DNA from: Brugia malayi
Taxonomy: Eukaryota; Nematoda; Chromadorea; Rhabditida; Onchocercidae
NCBI RefSeq assembly: GCF_000002995.4
Contig: NW_025062478.1
Location: forward strand, 12,334,001 to 12,398,000
Length of the DNA stretch: 64,000 bases
Reading direction: 5' to 3'
A program made the translations under genes and the position numbers. The notes beneath the pieces were generated by a model. The model was given only the letters and a program-made list of their open reading frames with translations. It was not told where the DNA came from and made no database searches. This document shows positions 23,545 through 36,355 of this stretch, piece by piece (position 1 is the stretch's first letter; each line of letters starts with the position of its first letter).

Positions 23545-26500
23545 CTTTGCATTTCATATCGCTGTTGGTGAAAATACACCAAACTCAAGTTTACCGAAGA
23601 ATGATCCCTTGACCTTATCCTCTTCGGAAACCTCGTTAAAGGATTCAAATAGAGAAGTAAGGATTTACATCTTTTCTAATTTAGAAATGGGACTAATTAT
23701 CCTAATATTTGTACTATTATTGAAAAATCTTCACATTTTGAGTTTAATAATATTATTTACAGGAGAAATTTTTTTCAAAAATTGGTATATGTTTAGGGTT
23801 CCACCTCATGAAATTCATTATAGAAACATTATTGCATAAGATATTCTTTCTTCATGTAAACACTAGGAAATAACGAGTTATTAGATTTATGATCAGAGAT
23901 TATATCTGGAGAATACTAAAATAATTTGAAATGTATTTTTAACCAAATTTCAGTCGGCGCCAGTTGCATCACAGTCTACAGCGCATGTGACAAATGTGTC
24001 ACACTCACTGTGTTACAGCGATGATCGTGGCAATGAGACTGATGAAGTGAGTGTATTTCATTAATATTGCGAGAATAGCGCAATACTGTTGAAATAAGAC
24101 GAAAGAAAGCATCAGAAAAGTTCCAGTTCTTTAATTATCTGTTGATATAATATATAGTAAAATTTTATCACTCATTCAACTTATAAAGATTATTGTCGAA
24201 ATCTTTTAGAAAATAATCCAGTTCATTCATTTAAAATAAATTCATTTTAGCATGACGATTCAAAAATTGAGGTTTTGGATTCGGGTACGTCGATGATATT
24301 CAATAATACAAATCAAGCTCAAACTAGTGGTGCCAGAAAAATTGATAATATTTTTGATACTGAAAAAGATGATTATGATGTTGGTTTTTTTTTTTTTTTT
24401 TTAACTTTAGGAAGTAAAGTAAAAGATGCTAAAAAGTGACATAGAAAAACTGTTTGCAAAATTTATTTACATTATTTATCTTTTATGATCAAAAGAAGCT
24501 AATTTCTTAAGACGTAGAGTTCTGTAAAATTCCGAAGCATAGTAATTATAAAAAAATTGTTTTTTTAGGATGGTGAGCGTTTACATATTGTGGAAACCGG
24601 TGATGAAGAGGATTCTTGTGATACTGATAATCGGTTTTTTGAAGGAAAGAAGGTAAGTGAACGTTTTCATTGTTGCTATTTTGACTGCTTTTCTTGGTTA
24701 GTGATGATTTTTATGTTAATATTTTACGGCAGAATCCCTCAATCAGCAATGGATTTTGTCTTTTACATCTTTAATGTGAACTTTCTACTTTTTCTACAAA
24801 TAATTTGTTATATATACCATTTATTTTAGGAAAAAGATCCGGATGAAATTGTAACAAATGTCGTCACCAAACTGGTAGAGCAGGTGTGTATAACACATTC
24901 ATTGAGTGTTAGTTTGATAATGGAACCGTTACGGCGTCCAAATACGGTTACAGCAGAAGAGTCACGTCGCGTTCCACCATTGCGTATACGTATACCACAA
25001 AGACGCGAACCACGTCAACGTCGTCCTGCGCGAGTACATGATTATTCTCCCCCATTGCCTGTTAGCAGAATACACCGCTTTGAAGAAACGTTGAAAAAGC
25101 GAACAGGTGTAACATCAGCGGAAAGCTCTAGTGATGTTGCTGTAGAAGCAAGACAAAAGAGGTGGGTTTCCTTTTTATGGTTTTTTTTTTATGTTTGGAT
25201 TATGGTGCATGTGTAATCATCCGTGAACCTTCAATTTACGCGAATGCGTAATTTTGTTTGTAAATACTTCGAGAGAAAATCCTCATCATATCTTCAGCAT
25301 ATGATTGAAATTCGATGCTGAAATCCCATTCTTTATTTTGTTCCCAAAATCAGTGGAAAAATCATTTCTATTAGTAGACTCAGGACATTCCTTTTGTACT
25401 TATCAAAATCTACTGAGATTATGAATTATTTGCATATGATTGTTTGGAAGTTTCATTGCCCTATATTAGCTTATTTTGATCAATTGCTATATCATGCATT
25501 GCTTTTTTTTTGTTACTCTGTTTAATTTTAGGAGGTAGTAGTTTTGGGTTAATTCTTTTTTGTGAGAATTTGTTGTCTGTTGTTTACAAAATTTTTAACT
25601 GCTATTTTTACTAATTTGTTACAGGTCAATGGGAAACAAAGAAGATCAAAAGAAATGCTCACTTAGTAACAAAGAAACTGATACAAATTCTCGTTTTCCA
25701 TCAAACCGGAAATCGTCTGCACTGTCTAATTCGGATTATGTATGTAATTGATATTTCATGTCCATATGTTTGAATTTCAAAATGGAAACTTTCTGTGCTA
25801 AATTTAGGATGATCTATTTCAAAGAGGCATAATAATATTCTGGTATATGATAAGTCATTTCTCATATATCCTGATCCTAAACGAGCCTTTGCTTATATGT
25901 ATGTTCGTAATAATTTAAAATCTTAGGACTAATAATTTAACAAACAAGTTGCTTTTTTACAGACTTTGCCTCCGTCACCAGTACTGATAGGCAGCAACCA
26001 TGAAGAAGATATAAAAGCAACTCCGTCAGCTGTTCACGAAGGATTTGGTGATGTGAATCCATCACCGCTGTCGTCTTCAGGGCATCCCCAGGTGCTCTTC
26101 TATTGTATCGCTCTTTCAGCCTTAGTGTCATATTATTCTAATGTGCACCTATCAGACTACAACAACGGAAGGATTGTTATAACTTCCTTACAGAACGCTA
26201 CATCCAGAAGCATAGAAACATTCGAATTGCTTTAGTAGTCTGTTCTACCTTCATTATCCTGGAAAATTGTTGACTAATTCATTTCTAACAGCACGGTTTA
26301 CTGAAACTTGGTAAACGCATAGTATATATAATATTAGGATAAATAACGTATTTAAGTGCTTTTCAGATGAATTCATAGAAAACAATAATACAAAACTGTA
26401 ATATCCATTCATTTTCTGCTTTCAGTGATCATTAATAAATGATTCTGGCATAAGTCAGTTTGTATATGGCCCATATGTTTTTGTCATGAAATCACAGCAG

Positions 26501-29500
26501 AATATTCGTGAATTTCAAATTCAGCAATCAGATACCGAAAACTGATATTTTCAGGAATGCCGTAGTACTAACTTAGATCCAGCTTTCAAAGAAGGGCATG
26601 AATGCGAATCGACTGGTCGATCTACACGTAAAAGACCGATTTCATACGAACAACTCTACCCATCTTTGTTTAGTCGACGGCGTAAGTCAAATATCGTAAA
26701 AACTCCTGCAGTGACGCAGCTAAATGTCTTTGATTCTGTTGAATCCGATGGTGCTGCCAAACTCAGAAGTGGTGTAGAGAATCGTGATGCTGTTTCGTCA
26801 GGATGCTTGCCATCGAAACAGAAACGAAAACGGGGACAAAATTCGATTACGGATAGTCAGTTTTTACTTTATTTTGCAAAATTTCGACTAGTTCATGGCT
26901 CTTTCTTTTAAAAGCATAAAGAATTATATATATTGTTTAAGTAATATAGCATATTTAGGCAAACATGCTGATGACAAACTTCAGCAATCGTTTGGCGAAC
27001 AGTTGGAGCTTGACACAAGTATTTATGATTCCGAAGAAGGAAAAGTAATGTTTTCTCGTTCATAACGTTTTCCTTTATTTGATTTGACGCATTACAGGTG
27101 TTCATATTTTCAGTGTAGTCACAGTGTACCTTCAATATTGTATAGCAAGCATACTGAAATTTGAACCGTACTTTTCTAAAATTTTCATGAATTAATGTTT
27201 ATTTTATATCACAGTTTAATATACTCCTTAACAACTCATTATATATAATTCAAGGATCAGATCAATTCTTACCCCAGAAGCAGTAATTTGACATATTACG
27301 ATGATGGATCTTATGATGGAGCCAGGAAGAAAGCTTTGACTGAGGTGATTAAGGCAGAGAACACTGGAAGTGCTGCGGAAGAAGTACATTCAGGAGAAAA
27401 AACAAGGCGTCCTTCAAATTGTTCGATGCGAGATGGAAGAGTTCCATCAATATCTGAAGGACCAGAGCAAGGTATTTCTTCTCAATCCATGTCTATCGAT
27501 TAGAAAATATTGGCACTTCATATGACACTTGCTCAATATATATAATAACTGCTTAATTTCCGAATATACCTGCTATTTTGTGATGCAAAATCAAAAAAAA
27601 AAAAAGCACTGTTTATCCAACATGATGCGAATATTAATTTTAGATATGACAATCAGCTCTACAAATACACGTCGCCGCAGAGTACGCTTAGATTCAGAAG
27701 GAACTAACGAGTTGTCTTCAAATCTGTCGCAGTCAATATCAAAAGGTCGACGGAAAAGTAGTGTGTCAGTTGATGTTGATGCTGCAAAATCTGGTGAGAT
27801 TATTTGGAAATTGGGATTTGTGTCATTGATCCGGATTGATTAAGCAAGCATTTTATTCCAGAGGGAAATGAATTTCATGCTTCTACTCGATTAAGAAGCA
27901 AACGAATAGACTCGAAGCCAACTTCTGACAAAACAAGGCAAAAGTAAGTTTGCGAGATGTTACGATTGATTTGGGGGTTATATTGCTAAAAGGTCTCACT
28001 GCTTGGTTCGTCTGAAAAAGTCACACCAGCTTTACAAATTATTTGAAAATCGGAAGCTTTACATACCATCACGGTTTATCCAAGGTTAAGAATTTGGTTT
28101 GTCACCTATAATATAATGTAATTTTAGGGTTTAAAAAATTTTTTCATGCTATTTAATTGCAATTTCTAGAGTGTCGTGCCAAAACATGCCGTATTTCAAA
28201 CGTATTGCTCAGCGTCGAAAACTTAATCCACTTGCCATTGGTTTGAAAAGTCGTTCAGGCGACGATAATCCGTCATTTTTCTATCGAGAGATTTTGCTAA
28301 GAGGGTTTGTAATTTTTTGGACTGCAAAAGATAAGAAATTATATTCACGATACCAATTTCTTTACGCCTTTTTTGAAGTTGGGACAAAGTACTGCACCAA
28401 ATCTTTTCTGGCAGACCAAGACTAGACCACAACCTTATTGTTATTTGATTTTGAATTTTGTCGAAAACTGTTAGCTTGTCGCTTTCTGTTTTATTTAAAG
28501 CGGACTAAATAGTTTCAAATCTAATTAACTGGAAAAAATGAGAAACTGCTTTTGTGTTTGATAACTGAATGAAGTATTGCAATTTTATGATTTCAGTGAT
28601 GATCTAAAAAAAGAAGATGGCGGGGATGTAATTGTGGATGTGGATTCAGAATTAGCTGCTGAAGGTGATGATGAGGTACCGGATGGGCGTTTATCAATTA
28701 GTGTAGCATTTGAAATCAACAAGATCATACCGCGACCAGAAGTGGATAACGAGGATGAATTAAAAATTGAAAACGATGGATATCTGCTGACATTGGACAA
28801 TGTTAAAACAATGTATGTTCATAGTTTAAATTTTGCATGTTTGAGGTAGCTTAGAAATCAAATTAGATTTAATAAGGAGGAACTAGACCAAATCTTTGTA
28901 TTAAAAAAAAAAAAAAAAAAACGCTTAATGATTTTGTTGGTGACTTGTTAGGAGAATTTAGGGATAAGTTTTGAGCTGTTATTTTGAACTTAACTGTGCT
29001 AATCAGTTGTCCGCAGCTTTTGAGTTTCGGAAGTGACTTAGGTTTTTTTATTAATTCAGATTTACAAGCGAAGTACTGGATCGAAAACGTTTATTGAATG
29101 ATATGCTAACCGTTGTTTCGGCGCAATACTGCTCCGAAATTTCATCACAGAATGTATTTGGTGGCGCTTCAATACGCTACAATACGATGGTGAAGAATGC
29201 CCATCGACTACGAGATAAAGTTTTGCTATTCACTAAGGTTCCACTGCACACTTTTATAGAAACTTGCTATTTACCAAATATTCTTTGAACAAATCATACA
29301 GCTTATTTCTGTTAAGAAGAAATGCAGCAGAAGAATCAGCGAATAGACTTTTTTTTAATTTTCTCATGTGTTTTAGTATATTTTAATATTTCAGTTGATT
29401 TAGAGATTTCATGCAAAAGCAGTGAAATCTTGCCTAATTATGAGTAAATTACATTTTGCTCCATTGATTAGTGTGATTGTATTTGTTTCTAACTTTCTTA

Positions 29501-31688
29501 ATATAACTTATTTAGTCTGTGTACTTTCTAATTATTGTTCTTTTACGTCAGGATCAGCGGGAGAATGCAAAATGGGCACATCAAATATTACTTAAACACT
29601 TGGCTGTACCAATGTTGGCTACTTACATTGATTTGTTGAGGTTTTGCAAAACAATAGTTAGTGCTATGTTTGATATTTACAAGAAATTAAATTGTAGTCT
29701 GAATTGATGATTTATGAATTTCGATTTTACTTATGATGCTAGGAAAAATAGCCAAATACAGAATTTTTTTCAAGCTGAAAGTTTTTTTGGTTCTCTACAC
29801 ACCTGAATGAAAAAATATTCTCTTTTATCCAAATGAGTTGAGTTTTGAAAAGCTTTATTTTTTTATTAAGATTTTCGCTTTCAGATTTAAAGTGAAATAT
29901 TTCTAGGGGCGCTATCTATTGAATTTCCTTCTGGAGCAAAGCGATACCGACAAAGTTCTAAACAAAATGAATATTTGTATTCAGGACTTTATTTCTGAAA
30001 AAGTGCTTGATCCACAAACAGTTGCTATCTGCAAAACACTTACTGTAAGAGTTTTTTTCATTGAGCTCCATGTCGGATTCCATTTAATTAGTGTTTTTCA
30101 TTGTTGAATTCTGGTTGAAACCTCTTTTTAGCTTCCAATATGCGGCATTTTTTGCAGCAATTGAAAAGCATACGTCGTACTTTTGTTCTATTTTTAAAGA
30201 TGCTAGATTTGAGCATGAGATCTTCATGTATTCATTAATTTTAAAGCAGATCATTGCAAATGTAAAGATGAAAGATTTCCAGAAAAGACATGCGAAAAAT
30301 ATCTGTTTGCTGACCGTTTCACCTACTTTCACACATACTGAATATCGCTCAAGATCAAGATCACACGAATACATGTTTCGGTAAGTACCTTTTGGTGTGT
30401 GTGTTACATTTTTCAGGTTTACTTATTTAAACTCTACTTCTAGATATCGTTTCGCTAATATTTAGAATGCGCAACTTTGAAACATGTTTTTTTCTTGACG
30501 ATTAATTATCAACGAAATACTATGATCTAATTTTCCATTCTTTTTTTAGAGTTTTACTTCCGAATGTAGCGGATAGAGTGGAGCCAATACGGCTGAATTT
30601 GCCAGCTACGCAAGACATATCTATATGTGAAGCTGTTGATCACTGTATCCGATTAGTATCGCGCAAAGTAGTGGAAGTGCATCGCAAATACCCAGACCTT
30701 AAAATTGTTTTGGTTGGTTGGGGAACATCTTGTGTTATAAACCACCAGGTAAGTTATATATTTTAAAAATGCATTTGTTGAATGATAGACTTTTGGCTGA
30801 TCCGAATGGCATTATATTTCAGGTTGTTCAATGTATGCCGAATGTATCCGCTATTATCAACTTTGCCTTCCCGATGAAGACGGCCGATGGACCAAGGGGT
30901 GTAAGTTGTTTTTCTCATTGTTTTATCCTGGTTAGTTAAAATATTTTCGATGTGATGCTTGGAATTACTCGAATTAATTCATAGATATTACTGATTTAGG
31001 ATGTTGACGATGATATACTGCTTACATATTGTCCAACATTATTTGTTGTTGGTGATCAGGCTACTGATTGTGATGTTCGTGAACTGCAGGTTATGGCGAC
31101 GAGAATGATTGGTTGGTTGCTTCAGCTCCTTAACATGTTTTATAAAGCTAAATTGTGTATTGCTTTTGCTGAATGCTTTAATAAATTTCTTCTACTTTAT
31201 ATTCTACTTACAGTGTATAATATTAAAGCAGCTTAACAATCTTTTATTGAATATAAATAAAAACCTAGTGAAATTGATTGTAATTTTCAGCTCCCACAGG
31301 AGTAATTGTTGTTGGTTCATCAAACTGTGATTTGCATCCTTCAACATTGCGGCTAACTATCGAACGATTTACTCACCGAACTGTACAAAGAGCCTTATTA
31401 GTGTGTTTCACTTATTGCAACATTAAGTAAAGAAGTATCGATACTGAAATATTTTATTTTTTACATCATTTTGGAATATCTTAAGTAAGAGAAATTTTTT
31501 AGGATGATGTAGTCGATTTTCTACAATTGTATTGTTCCTCGTCAACTACTCACTCTTTTCGCTTGCATCCACTGAAACTTGTTGAAGTGAACGATATGGA
31601 TTTGTCAGTTCTGCGTACATCCAATCTTTTTTCGGGCAACCAGGCGAAATCTATTAAATTCGGTTCTACACTAAAAGCTGGCAAATGA
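23545..31688 (+). CDS. KANSL3: KAT8 regulatory NSL complex subunit 3 (KANSL3) homologue; 5' end uncertain
   Basis: KANSL3 is a chromatin protein of the MOF-containing NSL histone acetyltransferase complex, with an alpha/beta-hydrolase-like domain. I read 23 exons: 23545-23656, 23954-24046, 24251-24379, 24569-24652, 24830-25161, 25625-25739, 25963-26091, 26555-26855, 26959-27044, 27255-27471, 27644-27793, 27862-27943, 28170-28304, 28597-28812, 29060-29237, 29552-29656, 29907-30044, 30247(or 30250)-30380, 30550-30748, 30823-30900, 31000-31111, 31291-31400, 31503-31688 (about 1139 residues). The first ~650 residues are Ser/Arg/Asp-rich and disordered. Then come LAVPMLATYIDLLR, NICLLTVSPTFTH, LKIVLVGWGTSC, SAIINFAFPMKTADGPRGDV, CPTLFVVGDQATDCD and VDFLQLY, matching the human order. 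The nucleophile elbow reads GWGTSC, not GxSxG. No start ATG is assigned. Confidence 0.8.
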
Positions 31689-32765
31689 AGGCGTGTAACT
31701 GACAAGTATGTATTTAAAATGTTATTTTTAGAGATTTATCATAATTTATTACGAAGAATTTCTGTAAAAATAGCATTTTATGACAAATATAATGTTAAGG
31801 GAAGAGTAAATCACTTTTTTCCCAATGGGTTTTTCTCCGATTTTTTTACATATATTTTATTATATGAGATATATGGGAATGATTAAAAGGAAATAAGTAG
31901 ATATAAATTTCGTAGTGTATATTTCTTTCAGCTGTTGTATGACCTATAAATTTGTTATTATTTATTTGTAAACATTATTTATCTCTTTTTTCTTTTCAGT
32001 TCACTGAATACTTCTGTTGACAAGCATTCATAAGAAATATTTTGGATACAGACATTCCATACAGGACTAATATCGGTTAAATTTTTGAGCAAAATATGAA
32101 TCTCATTACGATTCTTTATCTTCATCATTATATATGTATAATATGTGACTTCTTGTTTTCATATAGCTTCCCTAATCGCCAAATATTGTAAAGCTGTACG
32201 AGTAACATATCAACTAGTAACTCTTCCACATTGAAATAGCAAAATGAATTGTACTATATCTAATGCATATAATTCAATTCTTCTACGTTGCATTTTCAGT
32301 TACTTAAATTGAAACGTTATGGAAATCAGATGGTGTGTAGAAATGAGATAAAATAGTCACTGTAATAATCGCTCGCATTTTTTATGCAGTTGATTATTTA
32401 ATGCGATGTTCTCACAAAAGCACCATGATTCTGCACTTGTCATAAACATTGAAGATATTTGTTGCACCAAATACTACCCTACAACTGAAGTCTTTTGCAT
32501 TTCACGACAGAAGAGTTAAATCAACATTAATACTACTGTTATTGTTTAAAATCCATCTTTAGTTTAATTGAAAACTGATTTATAAATTTTTTTTATTGAT
32601 TTCTTTTGGGGAGCAAAGAAGAGAACTTTTGTCCAAGATAGCTTTTTATTTTGTTGCCTTATGTCTAACATAAAAGCTTTACAGAGATGTTGTATTTCCA
32701 GCTCTTTTTGTCCATAATGTGTGGTATAGGTTAATTTTATTGTTGATTTGGTTTTGAATGTTCTC

Positions 32766-32818
<53 letters not shown>

Positions 32819-34283
32819 GAAGCTTTTGTTTTACAAATTGTATTAGGAGGCTAAAAGCTTCTCCCTTCGCTGTCACTAAAATTCATAGAAAACTTATCGT
32901 TTCGATTTTCTCTGCACAAGAGTGGAATGACTTTTAAATATCGAAAGTATAAAATAACTTTTTTTTGTTCATATTAATTAAATATGTTGAAAGCCTTTGG
33001 TTAGTGTCATCGATCTTGTTCATTAAGGTTTAATTAAAAAATTATAATTTGCCTTCTGAACCTGGAAGGATACACTAGAGGTTTATAAAAATGAAGCCTT
33101 ATAAAATTAAACGGTGAAAACTATTTCTTGCCTTTTGGAAATAGAAAGTGAATGAGAAAAAAAAAGCAAATGCAAGCAGTGCATAATTATAACACCAATA
33201 TATTCTTATCCAAATAGTGCATATTGCGATTATGTAGCTATTATTTCAAATCATATAAATAGCTTTTTGTTTTTGTGAAATCATCAGTAAGATGATGGCT
33301 TCATAATGAATTGTATATGGCTAAGATTGAAACTGACTGATGAACGATTTGATCAGTGACAGCACATGAAAGAGTTTAATATACAAAATCATAAATGAAG
33401 AGTGATATGCTACGAAAATTCTAATGAATTAGAAAGATGACAGTCACATATTAATCAGAAGATGATGGTTGAGTAAAGAAAAAAAAAGAAAAAATCATTT
33501 CTATCGTTAGGTTGCAACATTTTCCTTTAGAAAAATCCCAGTATGGTGAAAGATGACAAATGGGTAATGTCACCGTATGCTGGTTTTTCCTTTTTCTGCT
33601 CTTCTCCCGGTCCGTGTACTATAATGCAAGGGAGTAAAGGTGACTGAAGAATAACAGAATGTTGAGGACAAGTCTCCTCTCTCTCTACAGCAGAGAGGAT
33701 AAACTAGTAGTAGTTAACAGGAGGTAAAAATCGTGATAACCCATTAATGTACTCTTCTCATTCTCCTCTCCTCTCAACCCGTAACATTCAACATTCATCG
33801 ATTATCGCTTGCATATGTTCCAGTAAAATTCCTTTTGCAGTTGATATTTGTTTTGGAAAATACCAGCAATTAGATGATTTTAATTCATTAGTTAATTGTT
33901 ACTACAGAATAATTAATATTTATTTGCAATAATACCTCAAATGAATGAGTATTATTATGTTTAAATTGATTATCCATGCTAAAACATTATATTATGGATT
34001 GGAAAAGCTAGTAAAATAATTTAAAAAAATTAGAGAGATAAATAAAAAATTGCATAAAGTAAATTAATTGGAATAGAAATTGATGGATCAGAAGTGATGT
34101 CATCAAGTATGAACACTGGAAGGAGACATTTGGACGAATGAATATAAGCAGTGCTCAATAAAACTGTTTGAAAGTAGCTGAAAAAATTTACAGATGAGTG
34201 ATAATTGTACGAATGATTCAATCTGATCTAATATGATCTGTTTTCTTTCATGAATTTTTATCAACAATAAAAATTGCGGTATT
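31689..34283. other. Intergenic region between KANSL3 and DB-module gene
   Basis: About 2.6 kb with the KANSL3 3' UTR, a long TA dinucleotide tract at 32769-32814 and the upstream region of the DB-module gene. Short open frames at 33747-33932 (plus) and 34030-34221 (minus) show no support. No gene is called. Confidence 0.45.
32769..32814. repeat. (AT)n microsatellite
   Basis: About 22 uninterrupted AT units. Confidence 0.97.
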
Positions 34284-36355
34284 ATGGGAAAGTTATCAGT
34301 AGTTCTAATTACTGTACTGCTAATACAAAGCTATTGGATAAGTTATGCTGTAAGTTTGATTGTTTATTTTATTTTCTTTATTTATTAATTTTATTTCACT
34401 AAATTATTTATCGTTCTTATAATTTCAGTGTATTGGTTTAGGTGGTCGCAGCTTTTATGAATGTTACTCAGATCCTTTTTGCTCGGCAACAGATGTAAGT
34501 ATGTTTCAATTTTTTGTAAATTCAAATTGTAGATTTTTTAAGCTTATTCATTACTTATTAATTCAAACTTTGAATTTAAATTTTATGTTTATTTTAAATT
34601 AAAAATTGATCAGTTTTTTTTTTTTTTATTTTCAATTAAGAATTGATTAGAGGATTGCATAAAAAATAGAATTTTGAATTTCTAAAAACAATTCTGACTT
34701 TTAAGAAGTTGCTAAATTTAAATGATTTCTCTCACAGTTTGAAAAATCGCTAAAAGTACGAGATGAAAGAAATGATAATGAATTGCAATTTTCTTATCAA
34801 GCTCGATTGGAACCACCTTTCATCTCAACGGTTTTTGCATTTCAATTAAATTTCTCTTTTTCATGATCTTACACTAGAATTTTTTTTTTTTTTTCATACC
34901 AGTCTTCTTACAAAACGCAAAAAACTTGATCCACCTAAAAAGAATGATATTGTTCTTCTGAAAATTAAATACCAAATGATATTTGCTTAAGAGATTATAA
35001 TTTCAATCTTTTGCTTAATTATAAATCAAAAAACTATATCAAGAAGATTAATGAAGTTTAGATATAATTTGAACTTTGTTTTTGAATTGAAATTATAATT
35101 CTAACCATACTAACAGGTTTTTCTTTTCTTTTAAAGTCTTACAGAGATGAATTTTTAGTTAACAAAGAACATGGAATTAGAAAAATGGTGATATTATTGA
35201 AAAGATCTCAAGATCACTTTATTAGATTATCTTAACTTACAAGAATTAACAATTAAATTAATTTGAAAATTGATAAAATTTGAAACTTTGCTATAGATTA
35301 ATGATGAAAGCGATGAATTTTTGGACTGTTGTCGTAAGCGAGGATTGCCAGAAGTTTGCTTACAGAAATGCTCTTATGTTAGCTATAATCAGAATATTGT
35401 ATGTTGTCTAACCTTTTGTTAATATTTCTACAACTTATTAGAACGTTTCTTTTTTCTTTTTTCAACATGTCTTACTCTAATATCAATTTTTAATATTCCT
35501 TTATATCTTTTCAGTTTTAATTTATCAATAACTAAAATGTCTTAACAATGATAAAAACAGATCATAACAGGATTAATATGACTATTTTGTCATTTAAAGT
35601 AATCCTCCTTGCTTGTAAAAATCCACTTACAAAGCCATTGAGCTATAATTTTATCAAATCACTTCTAACATTTATAAAAATCAGCTAGCTAAGTCGGCTT
35701 TATATTATATTTATTAAGTTGGTTTAATTTATACAACTTATTATTATATTCTAGCTTCGAAAAATATTCACACAAGCAGATCCATGTCCTCTGATATCAG
35801 TTGGTGATATTCACTTTTGTGCAGCACAGGGTTATGACCATCGTCAATGTTGTGTCATGAATGGGGTCACTACGACGTTTGCAGGACAAAAATGCTTAAT
35901 ATTTTGTGATCAGATAAGTCTCTCTTCACTCATATAAATTTAATTTCCAATAAATTTGCTTTATGGATTTTGTGAGTGTATTAATAAATAAAATAAGAAT
36001 ACATTTTGTTAGGCATAATTCAATCTTTAGTACATAGAGAAAGCATTCTCAAAGGCTTTTTAAATTTGAATGATATGCAATCATATTCAAAACATTTCTT
36101 TCTGTCACACATCTGTCTCCATCTACATAAGACATATTTTAGAGGACACAAAATGGAACTATTTTTGATGCATCATATTTGCCATGTTTCGAACGATTTG
36201 AAAATATAAAAGAATGCTTTTGGCGTTGGGCTCGAAGACGTTACCAACTGGCGGAAATATCTAAGAGATATGAAATACATGAATCGAAGACGATCTCTGA
36301 TCGTGTGATACAGTTGAATACTGATCAACCACCATCACCATTTGATAATTATTGA
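34284..36355 (+). CDS. Secreted DB-module (nematode cysteine-rich) protein
   Basis: Exons: 34284-34349, 34429-34494, 34738-34830, 35137-35187, 35297-35398, 35755-35913, 36143-36355; 750 nt, 249 residues. Residues 1-22 form a signal peptide (MGKLSVVLITVLLIQSYW). After a polar pro-like region comes the DB module, a nematode-expanded Cys-rich extracellular domain: FLDCCRKRGLPEVCLQKCSY, then CPLISVGDIHFCAAQGYDH, RQCCVMNGV, CLIFCDQ, and in the last exon SYLPCFERFENIKECFWRW. The order and spacing of the Cys residues fit the family, whose molecular role is largely unknown. The tail is charged and ends PPSPFDNY. Intron 6 has AT where GT is expected (CAG|ATAAGT); no canonical donor keeps both the Cys pattern and the frame. 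Secretion is inferred from the signal peptide. Confidence 0.85.
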
